Shown: positions 56,701 to 64,000 of the stretch, in pieces
Position numbering within the stretch: the stretch's first letter is position 1
How the letters are laid out: the number at the start of each line of letters is the position of its first letter
Source of the DNA: Apoderus coryli
Lineage: Eukaryota; Arthropoda; Insecta; Coleoptera; Attelabidae
Assembly (NCBI GenBank): GCA_911728435.2
Contig: OU452210.1
Coordinates: forward strand, 7,192,001 to 7,256,000
Direction: 5' to 3'
Length of the DNA: 64,000 nt
Position numbers and translations under genes: made by a program
The notes under the pieces: model-generated
Seen by the model: the letters and a program-made list of their open reading frames with translations, nothing else
What the model was told of the DNA's origin: nothing
The model's database searches: none

Positions 56701-59700
56701 AATAATCGGAATTTTTATTTCAACAAAATATAGCCACCTATTATTACCTATTTAAAGAACCAGAAGTTGATTCAGTAGAGATTGCGCAACCCATAAAAGG
56801 CCATTATTACCACCTGCAATCTCTTAACCCCTAGCGAAACATCTACGACTTTACATAATAATTGTGTAGCTTGATAATAGAAAAATGCTGAACTAGCGGT
56901 TACGCCTATGGCTTCGTGTAATAATATCTTGTGTTGATTTGGGCTAATGATTTAAATAAAATACTTATATTTTACGGATTGCTTGTTACATAATGTAACA
57001 AGACTTATGTTGGAAATTTGCTCCACACTACCATGCTTTCAATTGTAAGATGAAAAGTTCATATAAACGTAGCTCCGCATTTTCAAAAAAATCGGTTATT
57101 CCTAAATATCTTAATAACCTTTCAGTCGATTTTGTTCAAATTTAACAGTGTTATTAAGGGTAGTAAGGGACTAATTTAGCCCTAATTAGTTGTTTAAAAT
57201 TATTAAGTCCACTAAAGTGACACCTTAACTAATATGTTTGATAAAAAAATTGTGCGCCACTGACATTTTTCAATTTTTCTCTAATTAAGCAGCTAAAAAT
57301 ACAACATTTTTGTCTCCTGCGTTTCATTCATATCTCGCGTCGTTTTCGAGAAAAAAGCACTTTATTGCATGTCCCCGGGACAATAACATAATAAAACATT
57401 AAATTCACCAAACTAATGAAGCAATTAAAATTAGACAACAGTTATCTCTTGAAGTTTTTCGGACAAATTAAAACTAATTTCGATAAAACAAATTAACATA
57501 AAATAATTGCATAACGTTATTTACTAGTGCAATGATTTGCCAGTGGCGTGCACATTGGTAACGCTGGAAATTAACAAATAATATCGAACTTTTTTTTCCA
57601 ATAAAAACATTTAACAGTAAATAACACGGGAGTTTGCTGAATTCGTTGGGTCAATCCTTCTTTATCTATGTATAGTGAGACACGCAATTCGGATCAAAGA
57701 TTCCAGTGTTTGCGATTTTGCAGTGGACCAAATTAAATAGATTGAGGGCCTATGCAAATCTATATATGTGTTCATATAGCAAGGCGTCTTTAAGGGCTAT
57801 AGACCATAACCGGGTTAACCTGATATAGAAATCAAGGCCAACGAAAGAGCGACTAAGCGGGCTAGTCAGGCATATACGACCCCATATGCTGGTCTAGAAA
57901 CCGCGCTAGGATTGTGTGAAAGAACGGTGCGAGAGCTCCTAAAAAGCTGAGCCAAAATGAGGACCAGAGATATTGAAAATATATTCCTAAACACAAGCAT
58001 GATAGAAAATTCATAACAGTTGAAAAACTATTATTAAGCAGGAATCAGATGAGAAAGGGACCGGAATAAAATGGGCTGTACAACGAGGACCTGCAGTGTA
58101 GATTGTTCAATTGGACTTTTTATAAATGTCACCTTGTCAGACGTCAGTTAAAATCCAGCCCCAGATGCTTACAATTTTCATTAATTTCATTTATCTGCAT
58201 AATACTGTAATTGTGTGAGATGAATACGTTTGGTCCATTAAAACTGGTGCCTCATTCTGATGAGAATAGTTGCATACAGAGACCAAAAATTTGGGCATCA
58301 GGTTATTGATAGAGTTACTCATACCGTAATGTTGATGTATTTTTAAGGGAAGTTGAGGTTGTTCTATCTGAAACTGTTTCTATGTAAAAACCGCGTTATT
58401 GTATTTGCAAGGATAAATATCTTTAAGAATATTAATTAAATATTTTTACATAAGTGAATAATAAGGTATTTGAGAAATATTGATACTAAAGCTTATTTCA
58501 GAAAGCAACGATATGAGTTCGACTCGAAAGGATATTGTGAAATTGGGCGTTAGTGGTGATGTTAGTACTATAAATGATATCAGTTTTGTAGACATAAATG
58601 GTAAACCAATATTTAATAACATTAATTATACCACAAACAATTGGGAAAAGTATGTCACTGAAAATACTGATAATAATAATAAAACACAAACAAAGGAAGT
58701 TACTATTGAAATTGATGGTAATCTTGCTCAACAGAGTTACGCTTTTGTTAAAGGCAAAGATTCAAAAGGTAAATTATGTAGAATTATGTTGTTTTTTTTA
58801 TTATTTTAAGCGAAAATTATATTTTTAGTTTTTTTAATAATAATTATTCAATTGAATCAAATCCACTAGAAAAGCCTCAGGGGCTGCCTAACATAACTCA
58901 AAGATTTACTTATGTGTGCCTGAGAAAGGCTTATACCTAATTTATAACTTTCCCGCACAGGAAAAGTATTGTGAACGCGTTAAAAAAAATTGAGATAAAG
59001 ACGGATATAACTTCTGTATGTATTCTCCCACGATAGCGCCTGAACATCGAATATTAACTATAGACAAGAAGCTCCACTAGACGCTGAAAACGGCATCGAC
59101 TCGTCGCATTCCCAGCTCATTTTCTGGCCCGCTACTATATATACTATAAGATAATATAACTATAAGCGCGTCGAATTGCTTTGAACCCACGTGCATCAGA
59201 CGTACCGACACGATGAGAAGTAACTGTCTATTATTTTAACTGTGGCCTAAACGCTTTAACCAATTGAGCTAAATTTTGGTATGTGAGTTTGGAGCAGTCC
59301 TAGGATAAAGCCATTAGATCTTATCCTAACCTAAACCTAACCGTAAAATTTTCCTATTTCAGTAGGGGTCGAGTGATACATCAATTTAAAGCATTTTTAT
59401 CTGCTTTACAGCGATAGGTTACGGGTTCGAGTTCTAGCTCTGTCATTACTTTTTTTTCTAATTTTTGAATAAAGTACCTAGTTAGTTTGTTACGTTAGTT
59501 TATTGGAAATAATGAAAATAATACAATTATAATAATAATTATTATTAAAAATCTGTTTCGTTACGCAGGTCATATATTTTTGAATATATTATAATATCAA
59601 GTCGGGAAAGTTTTGAGGCGACACAACAGACTTTTTTGTATTGTATATACAAATTTTCAATGTAATTGTACTTTAAAAGGATTGTTGTGCAATAAAACAT

Positions 59701-61894
59701 GTAATTATTTATTTACTTTTTATGATGCTTACAGCAATAGCTTACTTTTTAAATTTACCTCCATAGATCTCGAGAAAATTGCGTTTAAAATTTTACCAGT
59801 TAGGTAGTTGGTATTTATATCTCTTATAGAAGTTAATTCGCATAAGCGTCGGTGTCGCCAGTGGTAGAGTTCGGGCTTTGCATGCGGAAGGTCCTCTGTT
59901 CAAATTCCAGCTCTTGGATTGTTTTTTTTTCTAACTTTTGAATAAATTAGTGAGTTTAATAGGTTGTTTTTTGAAAATAATAAAGATAATACAATTATTA
60001 TAATAATAAGTATTATTAAAATTCTGTTTCCTTACGCAGGTCATATAAGTATTTTTGATTATATTATATCTTGTCGAAAAAGTTTTGGGACGACACAACC
60101 GATTTTTTTAAATCTAAGCTTATGATTTCTTTAATCAAATGTAGGGTGTGTTACATTGTAACTTAGCATTAAAACATATAAAAATGGAAATTACGTTTCA
60201 GAGACCATTTTTAAAGTATATACATATTTAGTTGATAAAATATGAAAAACATTGTATAGCGGCATATTTGTTGCAACAGTGATTTTTCTAGAATTAAATA
60301 TTTAAAACATATAATTCAAAACCTTAAATTATTTGATTAATTTTAGGATTACCATTTGAAAGATTAAGTTATGTATCTAGTTCAAAAACAAATATATATC
60401 CAAAACAACTTTTGTTAATTGAAGTTGGATCAGCGTCCCAACTAATTATTTCGAGTGGGACAAGAGCACAAATATTTTTTGAAGTTACTAATTTAAGTAA
60501 TCAACCTTTAGATGTCAGATTTTCATGTTCTGATTTAAAATCTTTATTACAAGCTATGGTGCCATACAGGTAAGCTACATTTAAATAAAATATTTAATAT
60601 ATTAAGTGCGGATTTAACTGGCTATTATTTATTTGATGATTTACATTTATAATAGTTGTAAAATTGGTTCCAGAATTATGTTTGTTATGTTTGGAAAGCT
60701 TTCGGTTACAATTATGGAACAATTGTAATTTCCAATCATCCAATCCTTCTAAATAGAAATTGTATATAATTTTATTTTTTTCCACATACTTTGTTTTAGG
60801 CGCCTTCTAAGTCCTCAGGAAACTACTACTGTTACTGTAACTACAGTTACTATTAAGGGTAAATCCGACAACTATCAAGACGAGATCACATTTGCAGCAA
60901 CATCAGGTGTAGAAAGCTTTACTAAAAAAGTTTTATTAGATATTGGGGCCGAAACCGGTCTTGACACTACAAGCCCAGATATTGATTATGAATATACTAG
61001 CGATTGTACTGATGTAATGTTAAAAAACTGTGAAAGTGGTACTTGGACATTACAAATTAAGGTCAGGGATATGCAGTCAGGATTGCTTCAATTAACTAGT
61101 GTCCCTAAAGGCTTATATTTCCCGTATGGATTTACTGCAGGAACAACTGACGAAGTCACTGGATACTATACCGATTCGTGCTGTAACCCGGACTTACAAG
61201 TGATGATTGTTGATCGGGAAAATAATAAGAAAACGTTGAATTTAAATGCATATGGTATGTACATGTCTAGGACGTAAACTAGAGACATGTGGTTTTAGCT
61301 AATCATTATTATTAAGCTAGTTACAACATTAAGGCGCGTCTAGACACTTCGTCTGAAACACTGGGTGGACATTTATAGTGTTCAATAATATAAATAATTG
61401 TTGTGGAATGAAGACAAAGTACCAATAGCTGCAGCGGCTGCTTTTGTGATTTTGGGTAAAATGAAGCGCAAGCGAAAAAACTGTTGGGTACTGCTTTATT
61501 TACAATAGACGGCTCACACGGGGTTTTGTCAGAAACTGTCGCTCAATATCCTTTCAAGTTTACCGCAGGCGAAACACGACACAGGGAAACATTGGTAGGG
61601 GCGAATCGAGCAACGAGAAACATTTTGCCAAAATCCACAACTTTGTTTCTAGAAACTAGTCATTAATGACAAAATGTTGCCTCTGTCTGGACGCGCCTTT
61701 ATCTTTGTGATTTGATAATATCCTTTTACATTTATTTTTTAGTGGCAACATGGAGTGCTGGTGCCATATCAGCCTTGGTTCTAGGGATTATTCTATTTAT
61801 TTTACTTATTGCATTGATAGTATTTCTAGTGTTAAGATGGAGAAAAAAACGTGAAACATATAATTTACCTACTTATCGAGGAGGCAGCATTTGA
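47404..61894 (+). CDS. Type I membrane protein with degenerate VWA domain (hemicentin/VWA7-like)
   Basis: Eight exons (47404-47722, 50165-50421, 50482-50637, 53431-53830, 58502-58768, 60347-60569, 60800-61254, 61743-61894) splice in matching phase to 742 codons. A signal peptide (1-16, MWKYFILVLCVNKLYC) precedes a VWA-like fold (about 65-230). The metal-site positions are altered: DETEN at 74-78 instead of DxSxS, and TNR at 169-171 where relatives have TDA. A hemicentin-like beta region with GLWQLQL (about 270-370) follows, then a Thr/Val-rich region and a Cys-containing domain ending in DSCCNPD. A membrane helix (about 699-723), RWRKKR stop-transfer and a 19-residue tail finish the protein. 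Hemicentin and VWA7 relatives are extracellular; a single-pass anchored form suggests a cell-surface adhesion or receptor role, which is inference. Confidence 0.8.
48480..48768 (+). repeat. Possible LINE 3' end with ATT tail
   Basis: Sequence with TTAGCTGTGCAGACAGTGTC, then AATAAAAGACCTC and ATTATTATTATTATA at about 48750-48765, looks like a LINE 3' terminus. No protein block was recognised, so the class is uncertain. Confidence 0.35.
48930..49390 (-). pseudogene. Mariner transposase N-terminal remnant
   Basis: Minus-strand frames read KIENCAVMKFLTKQGKQSA, MVYKWHVLFNHGRELFKDAPR (the second helix-turn-helix and 'DDPR.GRP' linker), then, after a stop, DHLDMTQVSARWVPRML. These are consecutive blocks of SETMAR-like mariner transposases. 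It lies in intron 1, opposite to the host gene. Confidence 0.8.
50165..50421 (+). CDS. VWA-like membrane protein, exon 2
   Basis: Completes Gly107 and runs VSQVLGSTQNN, then NGSLIFFAMLHAAQVL (helix) and SGILLFTNRFPTDDN (central strand with the altered TNR metal position). Donor AGA|GTAAGG, phase 0. Confidence 0.88.
50482..50637 (+). CDS. VWA-like membrane protein, exon 3
   Basis: Acceptor TTTTTTGTAG. It encodes VYLAWSGKRNLINRLL and TYSGGLIFSS, the last strands and helix of the VWA fold. I end it at ACT|GTATGT, which gives phase 0 into exon 4. An alternative donor at 50614 (AAG|GTCAAA) would break the frame. Confidence 0.8.
50901..51240. mobile_element. Foldback element in intron 3
   Basis: Arms of more than 100 bp (for example GGTTTTAGGTTCTTGAAAAC / GTTTTCAAGAACCTAAAATC, and GATTTATCGCC-type blocks) surround a short loop near 51060-51090. 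The left arm has a complete hammerhead-like motif; the right arm's copy is cut short by a deletion of about 30 bp. Confidence 0.75.
50989..51021 (-). other. Hammerhead-like motif, copy 5
   Basis: On the minus strand: CTGAAGA, A, GGCGAT...ATCTCC stem with one mismatch, then GAAACGTT. Confidence 0.35.
51437..52227 (+). mobile_element. Deleted mariner element with recognisable ends
   Basis: The ends share CTATTTATGTATTGAGAAT (left, 51449-51467) and its complement (right, 52191-52209), with weaker matching further out. Inside, MELSRENFLALIYYDFRRGL starts at 51619, followed in broken frames by KVYVAEFKRGRSSL-like, HVTYRKIG, ILHEHLDVRKLCARWIPH and RVDWSRKMLKKY. The middle, with the catalytic DDD core, is lost and the end (EYFENQ/SINIYDTI) follows directly. 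Frameshifts are present, and the total of about 790 bp is well short of the usual 1.3 kb. Confidence 0.85.
52854..52876. repeat. (CT)n microsatellite
   Basis: A run of TC dinucleotides, in intron 3. Confidence 0.85.
53431..53830 (+). CDS. VWA-like membrane protein, exon 4
   Basis: Acceptor ACTATGTTTCAG, phase 0. It encodes VIANMKNLNGKNILTFPINS, NIYPSDTLGNITTPNG and SVGLWQLQL. The W-containing GLWQL block and the preceding 'P.G' turn match the region after the VWA domain in hemicentins (xGxWxVxxxS). Donor AAGG|GTAAAT. Confidence 0.85.
54040..54490 (+). pseudogene. LINE RNase H and C-terminal tail fragment
   Basis: Two frames give FDSQAAIKALSS (the 'DSQAA..AL' RNase H block) and, after a gap, HLRCLVGLYTGHCRLNHHF then NSECRLCLEDNEIAEHVICS. 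This is the same family as 8095-8335. The gap removes the 'W.PGH.G..GNE.AD' block. Confidence 0.75.
54491..55100. other. Intron 4 stretch, unassigned
   Basis: AT-rich, with a long A-rich patch near 54540-54600. The minus frame 54777-55103 lacks family support. Confidence 0.35.
55103..55315 (+). repeat. Composite SINE-like repeat, copy C
   Basis: Begins with a B box GGTTCGAATCC (55113-55123) in a near-perfect tRNA T-arm (CTGGGTTCGAATCCCAG), then a T-rich stretch and the family tail TTTCGTTACGCAGGTCATAT...GGGGTGACACAAC. The A-box half is missing. Confidence 0.85.
55316..57715. other. Long stretch of intron 4 without recognised features
   Basis: AT-rich. A string CAGTGGCGTGCAC at 57541 resembles a hAT end, but no partner was found. 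Nothing else is seen. Confidence 0.35.
57715..57975 (+). pseudogene. LINE RNase H fragment
   Basis: Frames give YSKASLRAIDHN ('YSDSQAALRAL') and, in another frame, KANERATKRASQAY then GLETALGL and VRELLKS. This corresponds to 'GNE.ADELA..AS...G.EP.LG......R..LK.W'. The central glycine-histidine block between them is lost. Confidence 0.65.
57976..58501. other. End of intron 4
   Basis: No exon recognised before the acceptor GCTTATTTCAG at 58501. Confidence 0.4.
58502..58768 (+). CDS. VWA-like membrane protein, exon 5
   Basis: G from exon 4 plus AA gives Glu. It encodes SNDMSSTRKDIVKLGVSG, NNINYTTNNWEK and EVTIEIDGNLAQQSYAFVKG. Donor AAAAG|GTAAAT leaves one base. The region is rich in Asn/Thr and beta-forming residues, with an NYTT sequon (N-glycosylation site). 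Confidence 0.82.
58945..59635 (+). repeat. Composite SINE-like repeat, copy D (with extra segment)
   Basis: Starts ACTTTCCCGCACAGGAAAAG. At 59025-59265 it has about 240 bp not found in copy A. It then rejoins the family at AATTGAGCTAAATTTTGG and continues through a B box GGTTCGAGTTC (59424-59434) to the tail ending GACACAACAG. It lies in intron 5. Confidence 0.75.
59180..59272 (-). other. tRNA-like promoter boxes, minus strand, inside copy D
   Basis: Reading the minus strand from 59272: TTTAGCTCAATTGGTTAAAGCG, that is an A-box/D-arm-like stretch (TAGCTCAATTGG), then about 50 bp on GGGTTCAAAGC, a B-box-like T-arm (about 59190-59200). No complete cloverleaf folds by eye, so it is a tRNA-derived remnant rather than a tRNA gene. 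Confidence 0.5.
59695..60112 (+). repeat. Composite SINE-like repeat, copy E
   Basis: Upstream portion AGATCTCGAGAAAATTGCGT matches copy A (ATTCTCTAGAAAATAGCGT). The tRNA-like part has the best A box of the family (GTCGCCAGTGGTAGAG, 59854-59869) and a B box TGTTCAAATTCC (59898-59909). The tail ends GGGACGACACAACC. It lies in intron 5, 60 bp after copy D. Confidence 0.8.
60347..60569 (+). CDS. VWA-like membrane protein, exon 6
   Basis: Acceptor TTAATTTTAG. It encodes LPFERLSYVSSSKTNIY, VEVG-like LLLIEVGSASQLIISSGTRA, then FFEVTNLSNQPLDVRFSC, a beta-sandwich pattern similar to the post-VWA domains of VWA7/hemicentin. Donor CAG|GTAAGC leaves two bases. Confidence 0.85.
60800..61254 (+). CDS. 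VWA-like membrane protein, exon 7
   Basis: Acceptor TTTGTTTTAG. It encodes RRLLSPQETTTVTVTTV, KVLLDIGAETGLDTTSP, DCTDVMLKNCESGTWTLQIK and the Cys-rich TGYYTDSCCNPDLQVM. The four nearby cysteines suggest disulphides in the membrane-proximal ectodomain. Donor ATG|GTATGT leaves one base. Confidence 0.88.
61329..61701 (+). mobile_element. PIF/Harbinger-type short element in intron 7
   Basis: TTA target duplications (61329-61331 and 61699-61701) flank ends AGGCGCGTCTAGAC / GTCTGGACGCGCCT. The 367-bp interior keeps AAAAAFVILGKMKRKRK, resembling the start of Harbinger nucleases, but no nuclease core. It is probably an internally deleted, non-autonomous copy. Confidence 0.8.
61743..61894 (+). CDS. 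VWA-like membrane protein, exon 8 (membrane helix and tail)
   Basis: Acceptor TTTATTTTTTAG. It encodes VATWSAGAISALVLGIIL... through a hydrophobic helix of about 25 residues (about 699-723), then RWRKKRETYNLPTYRGGSI and TGA. The tail contains a Tyr-based YNLP, which could be a sorting motif (YxxPhi-like). Confidence 0.9.
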
Positions 61895-62335
61895 CAGCTA
61901 ATTAGTTCAATTATCAATGAACAAAATGAATTAAACATGTGGTCCAATTCCGATAGAAATTAGTAAGACTTAAATATTATACAGGGTATTCGATTGGCAA
62001 CGCTTTACAGGTAATAGGGATGTGACAAATGGTGATAAGTGATCGATTAAACTTTGCTTTCAAATTTCGAGTTTCTTATTAAAAACTTAAAATATTTCAT
62101 CCAGGTGTAGTGTAAGGGGTAGCGACAAATTAACCGCGTATGTATTATGATACTGAATAAATCACTTTTTTTAATTTTACCGAAATCTATATATTTAAAA
62201 ACTCATTAACTTCGGTTGTGCTAAAATAAGCAGTTTTTGAAATATTTGACTAATTTGAACAGAAATCAACCACTCATATCGATATGGATTTATTTATTAG
62301 TACTAACATAACTAAAATACAAAAAATAAAATAAA
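61895..62335. other. 3' flank of the VWA-like gene
   Basis: A candidate poly(A) signal AATAAA lies at about 62156. At about 61981 ATACAGGGTATTCG may mark the end of the element whose other end is CACCCTGTAT near 63571. Confidence 0.4.
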
Positions 62336-62339
62336 ACAG

Positions 62340-62810
62340 TAAATAATTTCACAAATAGTGCTGACACCAAATAATTGTTGCAGCATTCCGTATTCTTGCT
62401 ATTTTTCTTCAATTTCGACTATGTTATCATAAATTTAAGATTTCATATCCTTCAAAGAAAAAGGTCAGCTGGTTGTAGATTGGCTCTAAATTTAAACAAG
62501 ACCTTCCTCTAAAACCGCATATAATTTGTTACATTTAATTGATTTGTCAAAATATTAAACAATTTCCTACAAAAACCACCCATACCTTTACGGAAAATTT
62601 ATTTTGAAATCCTCGTTTATCGAGTACTTACAATAATTCGGGTTTTTATCAGCCTAAACGTGACTATTTCTTCTCTCCTAGATTTAGTTTCATCTGTGTA
62701 GAGAACACATTTTCAAAAACAAATTAGATGTCTTCTCGCAAAACCCTTCACACAATACTAATTTTAACTAATTTACCTATAGCTCTCTTACTCGAAGATG
62801 ACCTTGCTTG
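62340..62810 (-). pseudogene. DDE transposase remnant, minus strand
   Basis: Broken minus-strand frames give FLKNVFSTQMK ('FL..VLFTDE'), ADKNPN ('W...NPH'), GFQNKFSVKVWVVFVGNCLI ('GFQ..FSVNVW.GI.G..LIGP') and RIRNAATII. These blocks belong to the Tc1/mariner-like DDE group found in many insects. The D of TDE is lost. Flanking ACAGGGT/ACCCTGT strings at about 61984 and 63571 could be its terminal repeats; if so, the LINE fragment at 62940 inserted into it. Confidence 0.6.
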
Positions 62811-62939
62811 CTAAAGAATTTGATTGATTGAGAAATCTGACCCTTGACACTGATATTCGTAGATTAAATATCAATTTAATTAACTATATCTACCAAAACG
62901 CCACTGCTATTGTAAGACTATCCGAACAAGAAACAAATT

Positions 62940-63268
62940 CTTTATACAGCGAGGAGTACGGCAAGGAGACACCATCTCTCCAAAGTTAGTTGCGACACTT
63001 TTGGGACATACTTGTAAGAGGGCCGACCTATACGAACATGGATGGTATCAACAGGAATAGAGTCCTCATAGGCGATCGTATGGATGATGCAATGCCAATG
63101 TTGGAAAAGCTCTATCACGATTCCTTAGAGGTCGAACTGAGAATCAACATGACCAAGACACAAATAATAACGAATCTGGTGCTAAACCGTAAACAGGGAC
63201 AGATGGAAAATACTGAGGGAGACCTATGTTCAGCAGTGGACACGTAGGGGTTGATGATTACGATGATG
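62940..63268 (+). pseudogene. RTE-like LINE 3' end
   Basis: Frames in order: RGVRQGDTISPKL (the 'GVRQGD.ISPKLF' RT block, just after 62950), VLIGDRMDDAMPMLEKLYHD, LRINMTKTQIITN ('L.IN..KT..MTN'), then FSSGHVGVDDYDDG / QQWT-like end with GATGATTACGATGATGGTGA. The order and the TGATGA-rich end are typical of RTE/BovB-type insect LINEs. The middle of the RT, including FADD, is missing. Confidence 0.75.
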
Positions 63269-64000
63269 GTGATTGCTTCTTCAACAAGACCAGTCCTTAT
63301 TGTTCTTTCCCATCTGCCATCCTACGTTATTCCTTCTAGTTACTACATTAAGTGATTATTGGTTTTGATTAAAGATTCATTTTGTCATAACTAAAAATGA
63401 TTTCTATTCCGAAAAGACCTGATGAAAGTGATTTGCTGATTATATTTCAAAAACTGTCGATTTTAGCTAATAGCAGTTAACTAAATAATTACATTGTATA
63501 TGCCAACATTACTTTTTATTTTGTCACGGACTATTACTTGTAAAGCTTTGTCGGTAGAATATCGGAACACCCTGTATGTGTATAATAATATATAAAACAT
63601 TAGAATATATTTTATTCTATTGTAATATCGACTAGTTTTAAGGTTTTTTATATTTTATATTTATTTGAATAAATGTTTTCTGTAAATGTTCGTTTTGCAT
63701 AAAATTTTCGATAAATTTAACACGGATTTCTTTAGTAACTGTATAGTCTCCCGAATTATTAGGCCGTCGTCTTGTAGAATTTCTCCTCAACGTTTCCCCA
63801 ACACCAGCGATCGGCATCTTCAGTAGTTAACCCAATTCGTATTGACTTTACTACTACTTTCGACACACTTTTGTATTATTGCAAATGTCCAGGCTAAAAT
63901 TATATGAAATATAGAATCAAAATCTAAATTTGCTGATGTTGTTAATTGTAACCGTTTCAAAGATTTTTATTAGGTAAATCTAATTCTTCTTTGGGATGGA
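63269..64000. other. Right edge of the window
   Basis: No exon recognised. It holds CACCCTGTAT at about 63571 and a hammerhead-like motif at 63789-63823. Confidence 0.4.
63789..63823 (-). other. Hammerhead-like motif, copy 6
   Basis: On the minus strand: CTGAAGA, TG, CCGAT...TTGG stem with imperfect pairing, then GGAAACGTT. It is the weakest stem of the six. Confidence 0.3.

Noticed and set aside
57541..57554. hAT-like start CAGTGGCGTGCAC
   Set aside because: Isolated, with no opposite end.
59854..59920. tRNA gene suggested by A and B boxes in copy E
   Set aside because: The stems do not close into a cloverleaf and the sequence is followed by the family tail.
1..64000. CRISPR array, operon or prokaryotic defence system
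   Set aside because: No spaced direct repeats or tightly packed same-strand genes; the window is eukaryotic with spliced genes.

Overview
This is AT-rich animal nuclear DNA, most likely from an insect. The evidence is spliced genes with GT/AG introns, a SEC23IP-family lipase split over many small exons, and a dense load of mariner, hAT, Helitron, Harbinger, copia and non-LTR debris of the kind seen in arthropods. A beetle is plausible, but nothing here settles the order. There are no operons, CRISPR arrays or other prokaryotic features.

Three genes can be built from the sequence. (1) A minus-strand gene enters with a probable 5'UTR exon near 30.1 kb and has coding exons at 29.27-29.15, 26.65-26.38 and 24.47-24.26 kb. 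It gives about 202 N-terminal residues of a Ser/Pro/His-rich, transcription-regulator-like protein; its 3' part is not found in the window. (2) A minus-strand SEC23IP (phosphatidic-acid-preferring phospholipase A1) homologue has nine exons from 47305 to 39435 and a 926-codon open frame. It carries a Pro-rich N-terminus, a WWE domain, a GHSLG lipase centre and a DDHD domain, but no SAM domain. (3) A plus-strand eight-exon gene, 47404 to 61894 (742 codons), encodes a type I membrane protein with a signal peptide, a degenerate von Willebrand A-like domain of hemicentin/VWA7 type, extracellular beta-rich regions and one C-terminal membrane helix. Genes 2 and 3 are head to head, with about 100 bp between start codons.

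Layout. 1-24 kb: no recognised host gene except a weak exon-like segment at 553-620; fragments of mariner, LINEs, a THAP-domain duplication, a copia integrase and a large hairpin element. 24-30 kb: the regulator-like gene. 30-39 kb: LINE remnant, a complete-ended hAT element (34201-36077) with 8-bp target duplication and another inverted-repeat element nested inside it, a second hAT end, and a composite SINE-like repeat. 39-47 kb: SEC23IP, with introns holding a Helitron helicase fragment, two LINE fragments and a palindrome. 47-62 kb: the membrane protein gene, with introns holding mariner, LINE, SINE-like and Harbinger elements. 62-64 kb: a DDE transposase remnant and an RTE-like LINE 3' end.

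Two cross-cutting signals stand out. A short motif, CTGAWGA + self-complementary stem + GAAAC, recurs six times with different but internally pairing stems, which resembles a hammerhead-ribozyme core. A composite repeat with tRNA-like promoter boxes recurs at least five times between 37.6 and 60.1 kb. All gene models were spliced by hand from reading frame and splice consensus; none has been checked against transcripts.
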